Source: Wyeomyia smithii
Taxonomy: Eukaryota > Arthropoda > Insecta > Diptera > Culicidae
Assembly: GCF_029784165.1 (NCBI RefSeq)
Contig: NC_073696.1
Coordinates: forward strand, 115,498,991-115,562,990
DNA length: 64,000 nt
Reading direction: 5' to 3'
Under the pieces are notes generated by a model. That model made no database searches and was not told where the DNA came from. It saw only the letters and a program-made list of their open reading frames with translations. Of this stretch, positions 11,490-22,974 are shown piece by piece. Each line of letters begins with the position of its first letter. Position 1 is the stretch's first letter. The position numbers and the translations under genes are program-made.

Positions 11490-12592
11490 GAATGATTTAT
11501 TGTTTTTTAAATAGTTTATTTGACACGGCACGATACAATTTATGTTTAACTGAGCCAAGTACATTTTTTTTAAATTCTAAATTAGCAGGGAAAAGAGGGA
11601 GGCCTTTTTTTATTCTCGCGGCCGACTACGAGCTAGTGGGGATTTACGGTGAGAGGAGGGGTGTTACAATTTTGTTTTTAGCTATTTTATATTACAAAAT
11701 GTATTCATTTGTACGTGGCTAACCAGTGATGTTCTATTTGAGCAGTTTGGTCTGAGGTGTCTGCGTAAACATAGAGATGCCGAGTCTTCGTTTTAGTGTC
11801 TCCAGCCGGGTGTATCATTCTCTTTCAGTTTGTGACAGAAATTGTATTCTAGCAAATAGATAAAAGAAATCAAATTTTAATGCCAGCATTTTTTATAAAC
11901 CCGTATAGCTGTGTCATGTACTGGAGATCACCGCTTCCCAGAATGTCTCTAACGGGTACGTTCGGTTGTTTTCCTCGGGCCCGAAGGGAATCTATTAGCT
12001 CAGACCTAACACCACAGTATTCGTTACACGACCAAACAACATGCTCGATGTCATGGTAGCCATAGCCACAAACGCAGTGATTACTGTCTACAAGCCCTAT
12101 ACGAAAGAGATGCGTGTTTAACATATAGTGATTGGACATAAGTCTGGACATCACGCGAATGAAGTCCCGACCTACATCCAACCCCTTGAACCATGCTTTC
12201 GTCAATACCTTAGGAAAAATGGAATGTAGCCACCGTCCCAGTTCATCTGAGTTCCATGATGATTGCCAACTGCTGAGTGTTCTCTGACGCAAAATGCTAT
12301 AAAATTCATCATAAGCAATTGGTCTTACATAAATATCGCCATCAATAGCACCCACCTTAGCTAAAGCGTCAGCCTTTTCATTGCCCGGAATGGAACAATG
12401 AGAAGGGACCCACGATAAGGTAACCCGGTAATTTTTATCTGTTAAAGCACTTAAAAACCGCCGTATTTTCCCCAGGAAATACGGGGTGTGCTTCACAGTC
12501 TTCATCGATCGCAGAGCCTCAATGGCACTGAGACTGTCTGTGAAGATGAAGTAGTGGTCTATGGGCAGGGTTTCGATGATCCCAAGAGAGTA
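11490..12592 (-). mobile_element. I-group non-LTR copy C, 5'-truncated
   Basis: The minus strand carries the RNase H domain, the knuckle and the 3' UTR of the copy B family. The 3' UTR includes the block that ends GTGCCGTGTCAAATAAACTA at about 11500-11535. Similarity to copy B stops at about 12592, where host sequence begins. This is the abrupt 5' truncation common in target-primed reverse transcription. It is nearly identical to copy B over RNase H, so it is younger than copy A. I could not find a clear target duplication. Confidence 0.88.
11870..12590 (-). pseudogene. RNase H and C-terminal knuckle of ORF2, copy C
   Basis: The frame from about 12590 to 11870 reads LGIIETLP, then FTDSLSAIEALRSMKTVKHT, WVPSHCSIPGNEKADALA, GLDVGRDFIRVMSRLMSNHY and CVCGYGYHDIEHVVWSC. 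It is uninterrupted to the TAA, but lacks the endonuclease, the RT and the first RNase H aspartate, because the element is truncated. The open frame continues upstream into non-element sequence to 12700 by chance. It keeps the catalytic HC in PSHCSIPG, which copy B has lost. Confidence 0.85.
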
Positions 12593-14690
12593 CTCATCTC
12601 TAGAAATGTTGCAAACAAGCTTTCGTCTGCGATTTTTCGCAGGGTAACAAAAAATATACTCTCCGTACTCCGTCGAGAGAAAAGAATATCCCCCGGGCAC
12701 AGCTGCCCGATGTAATTAGAAGAAATGGCAACGGATAAATGCATTTTCGCCAGAGAGCTGAAACTACGCCGGTGGCAAACACCCAGACCAGAACAGAGTG
12801 GAAACAAAATCAGCGAAGAAAATTTTCCGCATCATTAATTCCCTCTCTAATTAGAATACTTCGAATGCCAAATGCGAAAAGCCTGCCATTCGCATTGTTA
12901 GATTCCTGACGGCCAAGCCTCATCTGTGCGGTGTCCCCAGACCGCTAGCCTCCAAGCGTATAAAATCTAAAAACACACTCGAATGGAGGGACTATCACTT
13001 AATACCTAAATAAAGATTTTAAACAGCGTTGGGATTGTGAGTTGTTCGATGGAGTAGTTACAAAAATAAATATAAATTATAATGCTCAACCAGTTTTAAT
13101 TTCCAGTTTCCAGTCATTGAAATTATTATACTTCATTTAATTTATGTTTCTGAATAAACACTCGCCGCAAGAATGTTGAGTTGTTAGTCTCCAGTGTAAA
13201 TAAGGTAGTGATCCTAATAACTGGGCGCAGAAAAAAAAACAATCTAGCAGAACAAAGAAAACATCTCGAATTGATCTCACCAGTTGTACCTTTCGGCGTG
13301 ACTTAATACAGATCTATCTAGCAACTCATTTCTGGACTATTCTGTTTTGATAATGAAAATTTACATATTCAAAACTAGCAGAGACTGAACACGATTCCGA
13401 CGACTCCCGCAGCGCAAATCCTTTGTTCGAATGAAAACTGTGGACCAAGGACTAAATAGTCCGATTGAGACACATCGTAAAATCTTTGACGCTCGTTTCG
13501 TCCTGGCAGCAATGTACCGCTCCAGTACGGAACAAAACCTTCAAACTTACCATCAGCTATAAGAGTGGTGCTATTTTAACTATAACGATGATTATAAAAC
13601 CATAAATGGATGACAAATAGCTAACGACGGCACCACTTGTCCCCTTGCCCTTGGTTCGCCTGTAGTCGTCATGGTTTTGCTTCAGCTAAAATATTGGTCC
13701 GGCAGTGCAATGCTATATGGGCGTCCGGATGTGTCTACGGAACAGAAAAGCACTCACAGTGTTTGCACAATGCACACAAATGCCAAGATAATAGGAACAG
13801 AGTGAAAGAAGAGAGCCATAAACCTATGTGAACTTCGTGTGGCGTCCAGAATGGTTGGAGTTGGTTTGGAAAGAAATGGTTATTTTTATTTTGAAATTGC
13901 AACAAACCGTGTTGGCTGGTGTGGATTGACATTGTACTGGTCGGGACAGACCAAATGTGGGGTTCATGTAAAAATTCGAAACCTTGTTTATGACTGACTC
14001 TTTACCATATCGCAATACTTGCCGCGGGGGTTGGTATTTACCCCTACTTCAATCCAACGCGACTGTGATATAAAAATAACTGAACAATTGCGGAAACGGT
14101 TCTATACACATATAGGCATTTGTACAGCGGACTGGAACTGCTCTCTTGCATTTATGGAGCGCATGCAGACGCCATCAACGACGCACCAGTATTGCACCCC
14201 CAGGGATCATTATCATTACCACCACGAATACAAACATTCACCGTACAGCAATTGTCACTGTTCGTGTCATAAATGCAGTCACCCTGCACAACAGCTATGC
14301 AATGTTCAGTGATTAGATTTAAGTTTGCATTGCTTGAATAATTAAATTAATTTACATTGCAGTTAAAGGAAATTAGCAAGCTACAGCTGTGCCATAATCT
14401 GAGATTCCGTCCAGGTTCCACGCAAAGAGAATATTTTACATGTCCTTCAGTATTCCCATCAGCATTAGTAATCAAGACTATACACAACGGAATCGTGATT
14501 GTTACGGTGCTGGCATATCCAGTATATTTTATTTTTTTTCTTTGCACTCAAGCTTTTCATACTAGTTAACATTTTATTATTATAGATATTTTTGTTGATC
14601 AAAACAAAAAGCATGATTGGTGTTTCTACAAAAGATGTGTTATAGCTTCTAGCTATAGTTATTGTATATTTAACTTTTCAATAGAGTTTG
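12593..14690. other. No gene recognised
   Basis: This is probably intronic. Frames at 13637-13831, 13735-13932 and 14019-14312 are short and unlike known domains; the last is His/Cys-rich only because of CATCA-type composition. No tRNA or other structured RNA was seen. Confidence 0.45.
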
Positions 14691-14693
14691 TAT

Positions 14694-14742
14694 GCTACTG
14701 GTTCCCGAATCCACTCCGCCGAACTAGTAAAATATACATGCC
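14694..14742 (+). repeat. 3' end fragment of the P-type MITE family
   Basis: CTGGTTCCCGAATCCACTCC and the following ACTAGTAAAATATACA match the right terminus of the MITE at 54187-54895 with a few changes. Only the terminal 45-50 bp is present, and it abuts a SINE fragment. Confidence 0.6.
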
Positions 14743-14876
14743 TAACAAGACAGTCATCGTAGGTTCGAGTCTCGGCTCAGGCGAAAATATTAGTGTCAGT
14801 AGGATCGTAGCGCTAGCCCAGCCCCGCAATTGTAAAGGTAGAGTTCCGAATTGGAATGTAGCATCCAAAGCTTAGC
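14743..14876 (+). mobile_element. tRNA-derived SINE family 2, 5'-truncated
   Basis: It shows the pol III B-box-like GGTTCGAGTCTCGGCTC, the middle block TTAGTGTCAGTAGGATCGTAGCG and the end block GAGTTCCGA..GGAATGTAGCA. All three are shared with the full copy at 37301-37523. The first 40 bp of the tRNA-like head is missing. Confidence 0.7.
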
Positions 14877-14899
14877 ATTTTTGTGTTATTGCTGATCTA

Positions 14900-15128
14900 C
14901 AAATCCAAGCCAAAGTTGGGGAGCTTCGTAGCCGCAAAGTTACAGAGTCCGCTTTGACATGCGGGTGGTCGCGGGTTCGAATCTTAGTAAAATCAGGGCC
15001 ATTCAAAGTCAACGGACTTAAGCATAGGTTTTTAATCAACCTTCCCATTGACCCTTCCTTCACGGTGAATTCTACAAAACCACGATCAATACCTAATGAA
15101 TAGGGCTCAACAATTTCGGAACAAAACA
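14900..15128 (+). mobile_element. tRNA-derived SINE family 3
   Basis: The head GGAGCTTCGTAGCCGCAAAG and a B-box-like GGGTTCGAATCTTAGTA are followed by AACGGACTTAAGCATAGG and GAATTCTACAAAACCACGA. The same order occurs at 35212-35400. The tRNA resemblance is limited to the A/B-box region, so this is a retroposon and not a tRNA gene. Confidence 0.6.
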
Positions 15129-15960
15129 ATGAAACTGATTATTTCGCGTCGTCATTTCGATTCGAACAGTTTCATTTCTTTCTCTTTCTTTCTCTCTTTC
15201 CCGCCTGTTGTTCATCGGATCAGTTCAAATGAAACTGATGACTATTTCAATTGACGAAGAGAGTGACGGAGAGAGAGAGACTCTTTCATTTCCTTCAGCG
15301 TCTCAATTGAAACTAGCACCGCATCGCGTCGTTTGATGATAGTTTTCTAATACCGCAAGCCGCAGTTAAAACGGCAATGGCATCCAATAAATACGTCACG
15401 CAAATTCCGATCAATATTTCGGAATTTTTTTCATCTGTTGATGGCGCTGCGTAACCACTTCGGATTGCGAAACTGGTTTTGGTGTTCTCCGTTTCATATC
15501 ATCACGGTTTTCTTTTCTCCCTCGTCCATATATTTGCGCGAATCACTTAATGAAAGCCCCCTGTCTCCGTTAGCGCTCATTGTCATTTTCGTTTGAGGAT
15601 CGTCATGTGAGAGTGGTGATAATCTTCTCTTTCAATTGAAACGCATTTGTATCAGTTTCTAGCCTTTCAGTTGTAAAAATCAAAGCAAGAGCTTCGGAGT
15701 AGTTTTCATGTGACTTACGAATTGCTTGAGAATGATACAAAAGCTTTTCAATTGAAAGCGACTGGTCAAAGCGTCACTATAACCTGATAATTGTCAATTG
15801 AAAATGACTTTGTCAGGCTCTGCTCATGACAGTAATAAATCCCTCTCACAATAAAACTGGTTAGAGGGCCATTCAGTTGAAACCTCTGCAGAGAATTGTA
15901 ATTGGCGATAATATTGGCCGGGCAGCGAGGCTCGGAATGAGCGTAAATAGAAGGACATAC
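15129..15960. repeat. Region rich in TTTCAATTGAAA motifs
   Basis: The palindrome TTTCAATTGAAA or one-base variants appears near 15245, 15301, 15630, 15747, 15794 and 15868, with extra GTTTCATTT/AAATGAAAC half motifs near 15126, 15170 and 15220. CT- and GA-rich runs (15176-15200, 15272-15282) lie between. There is no coding frame. It may be one degraded element. Confidence 0.4.
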
Positions 15961-16419
15961 AAACAAACACGAATTATATTATATTATCATGTCACTTAAT
16001 CTCAATAGTAATATTGTTGATAATAGAAGTAGATATAAGTTAGAACATGAGATCAAAAAAAGAATTCTTTAACAAACGAAACAAAATGGCGGACTTATTG
16101 ACAATCTCACATGATGTAAAAAAATAAGCCAGTTATACGAAATGAATTTTGTATAACTAAAATTCCAACTCAAAATCGAACTAAATTGATTGGAATATGT
16201 GACATTCTTTTATACACCTAGGTAAAAAGCTCATTTTTCGAACGAGCTTTATATGATGAACAAGAAAGAAAACAATAAATTGATCTTATGTCCTCAGAAT
16301 AGACACAATTCAATGTTCTATTTTGACGTAAAACTACGTCTCCATGGCTCCATAGTGGTGAAAACGAAAATCTAAAAACATAAAATAGAGAAAATATGTT
16401 CAATTTTAAATACATATAG

Positions 16420-16985
16420 GGTAAGAAACGGCAGAACCAGTGGCGCCTGTTTTATTCCGTCGAAGAAAACGGGCCTCAAGCTCTTGAACTTTGAATTTCT
16501 TTTTTGGTAATTGAGATAGTGTCCCTCGATTGTGAATTTCAACCAATTATTGTAAAGTTTGTAATATCAGTTTTATGATTTGAAAACATGTGCTGACAGA
16601 AAAAAAGTAAACAAGTTTGTGTGTTTGTGTTTCACTTTACACATTTGGCGTCGTACACAAATTACGTTACGCTGGAAATCTGGATTCCAGACCCCCTCCC
16701 CCCAAACTATGTAACGATAGGAAACGTTCGATATGACTCCCCCTCTAAAATTACGTAACGCTGAGCAGCCTGACCCCCTCGAAAATTTTCATTTTCGAGC
16801 AAACATCACAGTTACGTAACTATCTCTACTACCACCCCCTCCCCTCCCCCCTACATAACGAAAAGTAACGCAGGCTCAACCCCCCCCCCCCCCCTTCATT
16901 CGTATGTAATTTGTGTACGACGCCTTTCGAGTATTTCGTCTGAGTACACTGTAAGCTGCATAACTGCTTAAAATATGTTTTTTTC
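16420..16985 (+). repeat. Dispersed repeat family R-A, copy 2, split by a MITE
   Basis: It has the same ordered blocks as 11075-11425 (CAGTGGCGCCTG, GAAAACGGGCC, GCTGACA, TTTCACTTTACAC, then GTATTTCG and CTGCTTAAAATA). The run is broken at ACATTT/TTTCG by the MITE 16647-16924, which copy 1 lacks. Confidence 0.65.
16647..16924. mobile_element. MITE with GGCGTCGTACAC termini and C-rich interior
   Basis: The terminal inverted repeats begin GGCGTCGTACACAAATTACG on the left, and the right end reads the same inverted with one or two changes. Three-base TTT flanks (16644-16646, 16925-16927) match the uninterrupted homologue at about 11355. The interior alternates ACGTAAC half-repeats with long C runs, including one of about 16 C near 16881-16896. 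A truncated relative lies at 52178-52277. A three-base duplication would fit PIF/Harbinger-type elements, but this is tentative. Confidence 0.75.
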
Positions 16986-17094
16986 TCTAATTCGGTTAGT
17001 TACTATTGTACTATTGGAAGCCTGCTTCTGCTCAAACCAGTCAGTTTACTAGAGGATGATTGGAAGGATGGTTCCAACTTAGTAGTAGCTGGTA

Positions 17095-17650
17095 GCAGCA
17101 GCGGGTTGCAACAGCGGTAGCGCTAACATCAGACTTGCCTGCTTTCAGCTCGAGCAAATCTTTTTACTAGCAGATACTGGAATCACTTCTTCCGGTGGAG
17201 CTATGAATTGTTTTGGCAACAACACAAACTTCTGGCAATCATAATCTTTCGGCCGTTTATAGCTTTCAGTAGGGTAACGGCTATCCGCAATGTTGTAAGA
17301 GTGCCTAAGTCCCCTCTGTCAGGGTAGCACAGAGATGCGATCAGCATCATAAAAATCAAAGCAGAGGTAGTACATTGCTTCTGGAATTGGACCTGTTGAT
17401 TGTTAATGTACAAGACAATTGTGGGGCTAGTGCCACAATCCTATTGACTCAAACAATCTCTCCCAGCCGAGATTTGAACATGCGGCGACTGATTTGTTAG
17501 GCCAGCACTGTAACTCGAAACCAACTGGAAGACCAAAAGGCGATCAGTATCATATCCGATCAAAAGCGATCGGCATCATATCTGATTTTTAATTGAAAAA
17601 ACAATTGTTCTTTTCAGGACAATAAATAAATGATTGTTGATTTATCATTT
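17095..17650 (+). repeat. Dispersed repeat family R-B, copy 1, carrying a SINE
   Basis: Blocks CAGCAGCGG, TTCTTCCGGTGGAGC, TCTGGCAATCATAAT, GTCAGGGTAGCACAGA and GATCAGCATCATA, then AATTGAAAAAACAATTGTTC, recur in order at 18280-18560. A minus-strand SINE 2 interrupts it after 17351. No coding frame was recognised. Confidence 0.55.
17352..17538 (-). mobile_element. SINE family 2, minus copy inside repeat R-B
   Basis: The minus strand has the B-box-like block GTTCAAATCTCGGCTGGGAG, the ATTGTGGGGCTAGTGCCACA region, and an end block like GGTCCAATTCCAGAAGCAAT, as in the copy at 37301-37523. The motif GCGATCAGCATCAT (17335-17348) recurs with one change at 17540-17553, so the target duplication is about 14 bp. 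Confidence 0.6.
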
Positions 17651-18279
17651 TCTCGTTTTACGCTAGAGCTAGAAGTGAAATTTTATTTCAATCTGCATGC
17701 ACTCTGACTCTTAGAACTTGTTTGCGCCGCAGACTGTTCCATTCCTGTTCAGTGAGGCCATAATAATATGTGGAAATTATCATTAAGTAACACTTCAAGT
17801 TCTTATTTGCCAAATTTTTAAAAAAATGCAAAGACGGAGAAGCAGCAATTCAAACTTCATCCTCATGTCTGTTAGACACACGCAACAGTGTAATCAAATG
17901 TTGCGTAACTGACATTGCGCTGCATCTTCTGCTATCTGTTTCTATTCGGCAGGATCCGAAAAGATAAGAACGCTTGTATTTCCAAGCCTTAACACGATAT
18001 GGATTATACTATTGTGGCGCAAGAGCTCAACAATCGGTCCTTTTTCGCTGGTTGCCAACTTGAAATGAGATGCATTGCGTCCTGCGGTGACCGAAACTGG
18101 GAGAAGGCAAATCCTAACGAGAGAGAGAGAGAGAAGTTCGTTACAAAACAGGCGTCCACTCACAACAACTACATGGGCTATGTAAGAGCCTACTTCTTCT
18201 CGAACAAATCATTTCACTTTTGGATGGCGCGTCTGTCGCACATAATTTAGTAGTATCGAGTGGCAACAGCTGTAGTAGC

Positions 18280-18560
18280 CTCGGTGAGCAGCAGCAGTAG
18301 TGGCATCAGTGACGGCAGTGATATTTTCTCCGGTGAAGCATTGCCCTTTTTTCGGTAACACAAGTCTGGATCCTGGCAATTATAATATGTCGGTCGTATC
18401 AAGTTTTCAGTGTAAAAACAACTCTCTACTGTGTTGTTAGAGAATCTTAATCCCCACTGTCGGGGTAAAACAGAAATGTAATTAGCACCATATCCTATTT
18501 TAAATTAAACAACAATTGTCTTTTTGAGAACAAAACAAACAAATAATGAAAGGTTTTATT
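18280..18560 (+). repeat. Dispersed repeat family R-B, copy 2
   Basis: It holds CAGCAGCAGTAGTGGCATCA, CTCCGGTGAAGC, TCTGGATCCTGGCAATTATA, CACTGTCGGGGTAAAACAGA and AAACAACAATTGTC in the order of copy 1. It has no SINE, so it serves as the empty site. Confidence 0.55.
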
Positions 18561-19613
18561 TTTTCTCGTAAAATTAAAATGCAACTTGCAAACTTGCGAT
18601 ACCTATACCACATTATAAGCTGTATCAAATTTGATTATAATCTCCCAACCTGTTAGAAAAAATTAATCTCGAAAACCTCATCACAATGACGCCTTGTTCA
18701 TCAAACCGTCTTTCCAGGGAATGCACATTCGACCTGTAGGTCGAACAAATATGCATACTCACATCAATTTTCATTTACTGCTACTGAGACCTGTGAACAG
18801 ATATCATACTACTTGACAGCACGATATAGCTGGTGCTCACTGTTCGGCGTTTTCATTGCACAGAACGGTGCTCATATCGACCAGACGAACATACGACCCA
18901 TTAGTATGTAACAAGAAATTTCCATTACAATCGCGGATCGACACATCAACTCATCAGCAAATCGTTGCCCGTAGGTCAGGGGCGTGTGACTCCTGGCATG
19001 GATATTTAATAATGAAAATTAAATCTCCGCCTCGGTGCCCACTACTTGGATGTCTGTACCGAATGGGTGATGTCCTGTAGGTGAACGATAACTACTCGCT
19101 TACTGGTAGCTAGTTGCTATCCTCAACAGGACTGGTGGCAGACTGGAACAAAACGGACATCAGAAAAAAGTTCCACTTTGGGCGCAAACTTGAAGAGTAA
19201 ATTGATGTTGATAAAGATTTATGAACAACTTCGGATGATCACAAATGCGTCATCTAGCAGTACTTAATATCAAAAATAAAATGATTTATTTACTGCCCTA
19301 CTTTGCCACAAGGCTGGCGCCAACTGTTACCAGTGCATCCCCTATAATGCTCCCATTTAAATGTTGATTCAATCACATCATCATCATCTGGGTAGTTCTC
19401 ACCTCGTCACGACTGCACAAGGTGTGTTAGTGAAATTAAAACGTTGATGGTTTAATAAATATAATTGAATTTTATTCGCATTTCAGTATAGTTATGGAAT
19501 GAGCTGATGGTATAATGAGTGGAAAAATAAGGTTAAGCTAACGTAAAACTAAGTATAACAGAATGAACCAAAAATAAGGTGTCCTCTAATTACATGCATT
19601 CTCAACTACTTAC
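18561..19613. other. Intron of the exchanger gene, nothing recognised
   Basis: The sequence immediately 3' of the NCKX exon on the minus strand begins with a GTAAGT donor. It contains no domain-bearing frame and no RNA gene. A frame at 18856-19080 is short and unlike known proteins. Confidence 0.5.
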
Positions 19614-20227
19614 TGCAGGCATAAGTTGATCAGTGCTTCGAACTCTGGTCACCTTATTTTTATAGATAATCTTCTTCACACATCTCTCCACTTGATGATT
19701 AAATTTCATAAACACAGCGTACGCGATATAGATAATGAATAGCACTAGCGCCTCCCACCAGTATATTTCGTTATCACGAAAAAAATAGATCAACGTAAGC
19801 AAACTAACACTGTAGAACGTGCAATCGCGGAACAACGGCCACCAGGTCAGTGTTAGAATGGTTCGAGAGAACAACGCACACATGCCGATTACGAACAGGA
19901 TGTTGAACACGGCTGAACCGACAATCGTACCGATACCGACGTCGTCGAACGAAACGAACACACCGATCACGCTGGTGAACAACTCCGGGGCACTGCCACC
20001 GGCCGCCATGAAGGTCGCCCCGGCAACGTCGTCCGTGATGCCCAGTTTCTCAATGATCACGTCCAAAGAAGGCACAAAGAATTCGTCGCATACGATCGCC
20101 AGTGCGACAAACATATAGATTACGCCAAGAATGTGTAATACGACAGCACCATTGCGACGTTGTTCAAGCGTAAATAAGTCTTCGGGAAACAGGGGATCCT
20201 TGTGCGTTGGTAGTGATGTGTTGGTGC
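19614..20227 (-). CDS. Nckx30C: K+-dependent Na+/Ca2+ exchanger (SLC24/NCKX), alpha-1 repeat exon
   Basis: This is an internal coding exon of 614 bp on the minus strand. It encodes part of a plasma-membrane antiporter that extrudes Ca2+ and K+ in exchange for Na+. The alpha-1 repeat GATFMAAGGSAPELFTSVIG, with its ion-binding Glu in SAPE, is followed by GIGTIVGSAVFNILFVIGMC. At least four to five hydrophobic segments follow (for example ILGVIYMFVALAIVCDEFF and LLTLIYFF). The exon enters after a pyrimidine-rich tract ending CCACCAG, at phase 1. It leaves at CCTGCA followed by a perfect GTAAGT, at phase 0. It begins with an NTS glycosylation motif and ends in a basic loop (KKIIYKNKVTRVRS). The alpha-2 repeat must lie on further exons to the left, outside what I can see. 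The family is certain; the particular paralogue is inferred. Confidence 0.93.
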
Positions 20228-20639
20228 CTGGTGGAGGGATGAAAAGAGAAGCGCATGTTAGCATACAATTCAGTAAGTTTAACGAATACAGCAATAATAT
20301 CTATTTCGAATCAAATATGTTTATTACATTTTATCTTTTGATTTACTTAATTTGAATACACGTTTGACTTGCTAAACAAACAAATAAAGGGCAAGAAGCA
20401 TTGCAGAATTGAGCGTACACTTCTAGGTTTTGCAAGTAAATCAACCTTGTAAGCAAGATCACTGCGAAAAAGGGTTCTCTTTTTTGTCAGTGTGTTATGT
20501 CAACATTAAGCAGCTGCTTGTACCTACAAAGTTTGTTTCTGTTTCTGGTTGACTTTTGGAAGTGTTTTGATAAAAATGGCAAGCAAAAGGAATGAAATGA
20601 ATATTTCTACACGTACAGTCGCTGCCACAAACAGAAGCG

Positions 20640-21860
20640 ATTGTTGGAAGCACCCACATTAGTGTGCAAAAATTGTTAACAAATAGTAATACGATTAGGG
20701 ATACCATCCGTCCTGATTTAGCAGGACATGTCCTGATTTTGAAACCCATTTGGAACGTCCTGATTTATTTTTCATATTTTAGCATTCGTCCTGATTTTTC
20801 TGATATTCAAAAAAGTAGCAAATTGTTCTGTAATATCATCTTGAATCCGGGAAAAAACGAACTTATTTCGAAAGATTTTTTTCTTTGGTTGTATCTTGAC
20901 GAGAGAAATTGTCTAGTCGTTGAAACCGTTAAACGTTTTTTTGACAATTGTTAAGTTTATTTTAAACAGTTTACTAGTGTTGCATTTTTAGGTATCTACT
21001 AACGCCTAATGAATCAAAGTTGAAAAATTGAAATGTTCGAGAAATACGTTAAATCTTAGTCTTTTGGCGTATTTTGAATTGCAAATCTCAAATTATTAAA
21101 TTTAGCTTAGGTCAAATTTTTGCTGGGAAAAAGTTGTCCTGATTTTTAACTCCGACCAAATGGTAACCCTAAATACGATGGAACCATTGAAAATCTTTCT
21201 GGTAGAGGATCTTGTCTCGGCGATAAGCTGGTAATTTGTGCTAACGACGCAGCCGGCACCGGAAGATCTGTCAGTGCAGATACTGTCCGGAGAGTAGCAT
21301 ACAGGAACAATTTAAGAGGTTGTGTTGTCCAAGAAACCTTTCATCTCGAAAGTGAATATGAAAAAACGAAATTATCTAAGGCATATGTAAACGAACCGAA
21401 GAAGATCTGGAACAGTGTTCTATATACTGTTGAAACTAAAATCAACCTCTTAGGAGCAGATGGAAGACAGATGGTGAGGAAAAAAACCAGGATCAGAGCT
21501 ACAGGTTCACGGCGGTGGAAGTCAACTGTTATATAGTACAATGGTGACTTCTGGAACAAGAATCAGGGAGTTTGGGTCTCGTGAATATTACCTTCCGCAG
21601 GAAAATGTCCCGAAGTACACCGCTTTCATCGTAGTTGCTTTATCATGTCCCCAAACAACTCAAAATGCCTTCGCAATCGCCAGGATTGAACCCCATTAAA
21701 CATCTATGGTGGTTGTGAGAATTCAAATATCGTCTGAAGTATAACAACCCAAGTAATAAAATAAAACTTGGGACGGTGATTAAGGAGATCTGGAAATCCA
21801 TTCCACCTACAGTGACCAGACATCTGATCATTATCTTACTTGCAAAAAATTTTACGCTCT
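20640..21860 (+). pseudogene. Tc1-like transposase relic, split by an hAT MITE
   Basis: Before the insertion (ending 20695) the frame reads AKIVNK. After it (from 21180) it continues GTIENLSGRGS, a Tc1 linker motif, then RSVSADTVRRVAYRNNLRG (second HTH). Near 21395-21450 come KKIWNSVLYTVETKINLLGADG, the region of the first catalytic Asp (here replaced), and near 21660-21715 MPSQSPGLNPIKHLWW, the final DDE region. Frameshifts and stops make it a pseudogene. Such enzymes cut and paste at TA sites. Confidence 0.75.
20696..21171. mobile_element. hAT-type MITE with 8-bp target duplication
   Basis: The terminal inverted repeats start TAGGGATACCATCC on the left and the inverted TAGGGTTACCATTT on the right. 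The direct repeat AATACGAT lies at 20688-20695 and 21172-21179. The interior repeats GTCCTGATTT five times and lacks coding capacity. It split the Tc1 relic, whose frame rejoins when the element and one duplication are removed. Confidence 0.88.
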
Positions 21861-21884
21861 TGCAAGCGGCTTTCCGGCAGTTAT

Positions 21885-22790
21885 ACAGAACATTCGCCAT
21901 GGCAGACGAAAACATGCTTGCCGCCATGTCTTGGACTCCCCCTCGCTTTATTTTCGTCAGTTTTCGCGGAAAAATGGTTGGAGTAGATCTTATGCTTTAG
22001 CTTTGCCCAAAAATTTTCGATGCGACGCAGCTGGGGAACGTTGAGCGGGTTCACCGACTTGGGTACCACATCGATATTCAGCCACTGCATCTCCTTCAAC
22101 AATTGTTTGGAGCAGTGGGCCGACGCCTTGTATTTCTTGATGAACGACGCTCGATACTTTAAATTTTCCCTTTCACGGCCAGTCCCGATCGGAAGAAAAG
22201 CGGCTTTGACATCCCCTTCTTGCTGATTGTCAGCCATAGTAGCACCTTCTTGGGGAAGTTATTGTTGTGTGAAATTAACTTCACCTCGGAGCTTACTTCT
22301 TTCGTGGGGGAAGTAAAATACGTAGTGCCCTGCCAGTCGTTACCATCCAGGGTAAGATAGATCTCGTCGTTCATCACCACGTCGTGATTCGCCGGGAAAA
22401 TCGTCTTGACCATCTTATTCAGCCGCTGCCGCTGCGCCATTGTCAGCGGCTCCGAGACCAGGGGACAAGACTACCGCTTCCTGACATGTATGTCCATGTT
22501 CGCCAGGTACTTTTTCACTGTTTGACCGGTTGCCCCGACCTCTCGGCCATACGCACGAAGCCGCAAGTAGCCACTTTACCCTCGGTCTTTCTTGTTAGCA
22601 TCCTTTAGAGTTCTTTTGCGCATGGTCGTCGGCCGTCCGGAACCGGGGTTTCCCTCGGTGCTCTGGTGGTTATCCAATAGTGCCAAGATGTTGTAGATGC
22701 CGGAACGAGCATATCCGGCGTCCGTTATCGACGCTGCGTGGTTGGAGTTCGACTGATAGAGCCGTCATTTTTTTTTCTAACTCATGGCTT
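21885..22790 (-). pseudogene. Tc1/mariner transposase relic, family T copy 1
   Basis: On the minus strand an HTH region (SGRPTTMRKRTLKD, about 22650-22600) is followed by NDEIYLTLDGNDWQGTTYF (first catalytic region, about 22355-22300), VLLWLTISKKGMSKPLFFRSG (about 22245-22185) and LNIDVVPKSVNPLNVPQLRR with IENFWAKLKHKIYSN near 22080-21985 (final acidic residue region). Frames shift several times. The closest relative in the window is at 31944-32776. The first acidic block fits a D,D(x)D/E enzyme, but the exact subfamily is not resolved. Confidence 0.8.
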
Positions 22791-22974
22791 ACTATGATTG
22801 ATGCTGCATGGGTAGTTTCGTCAGTGCGTGTGAAGGTAAACCCATGAAAAACCGACAATTTTTTTAATGAGAACGTTATTTGTTATTTGTTACATGTTTT
22901 CTATTTCTTTTTCTATTTCGAGAGACTAGCGATCAATTTCATTAAATAAATTCTAAATGTTTTAAACTCCGCCT

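Noticed and set aside
12593..12700. Upstream extension of the copy C RNase H frame to 12700
   Set aside because: Similarity to the element stops at about 12592, so the extra codons are host sequence read by chance.
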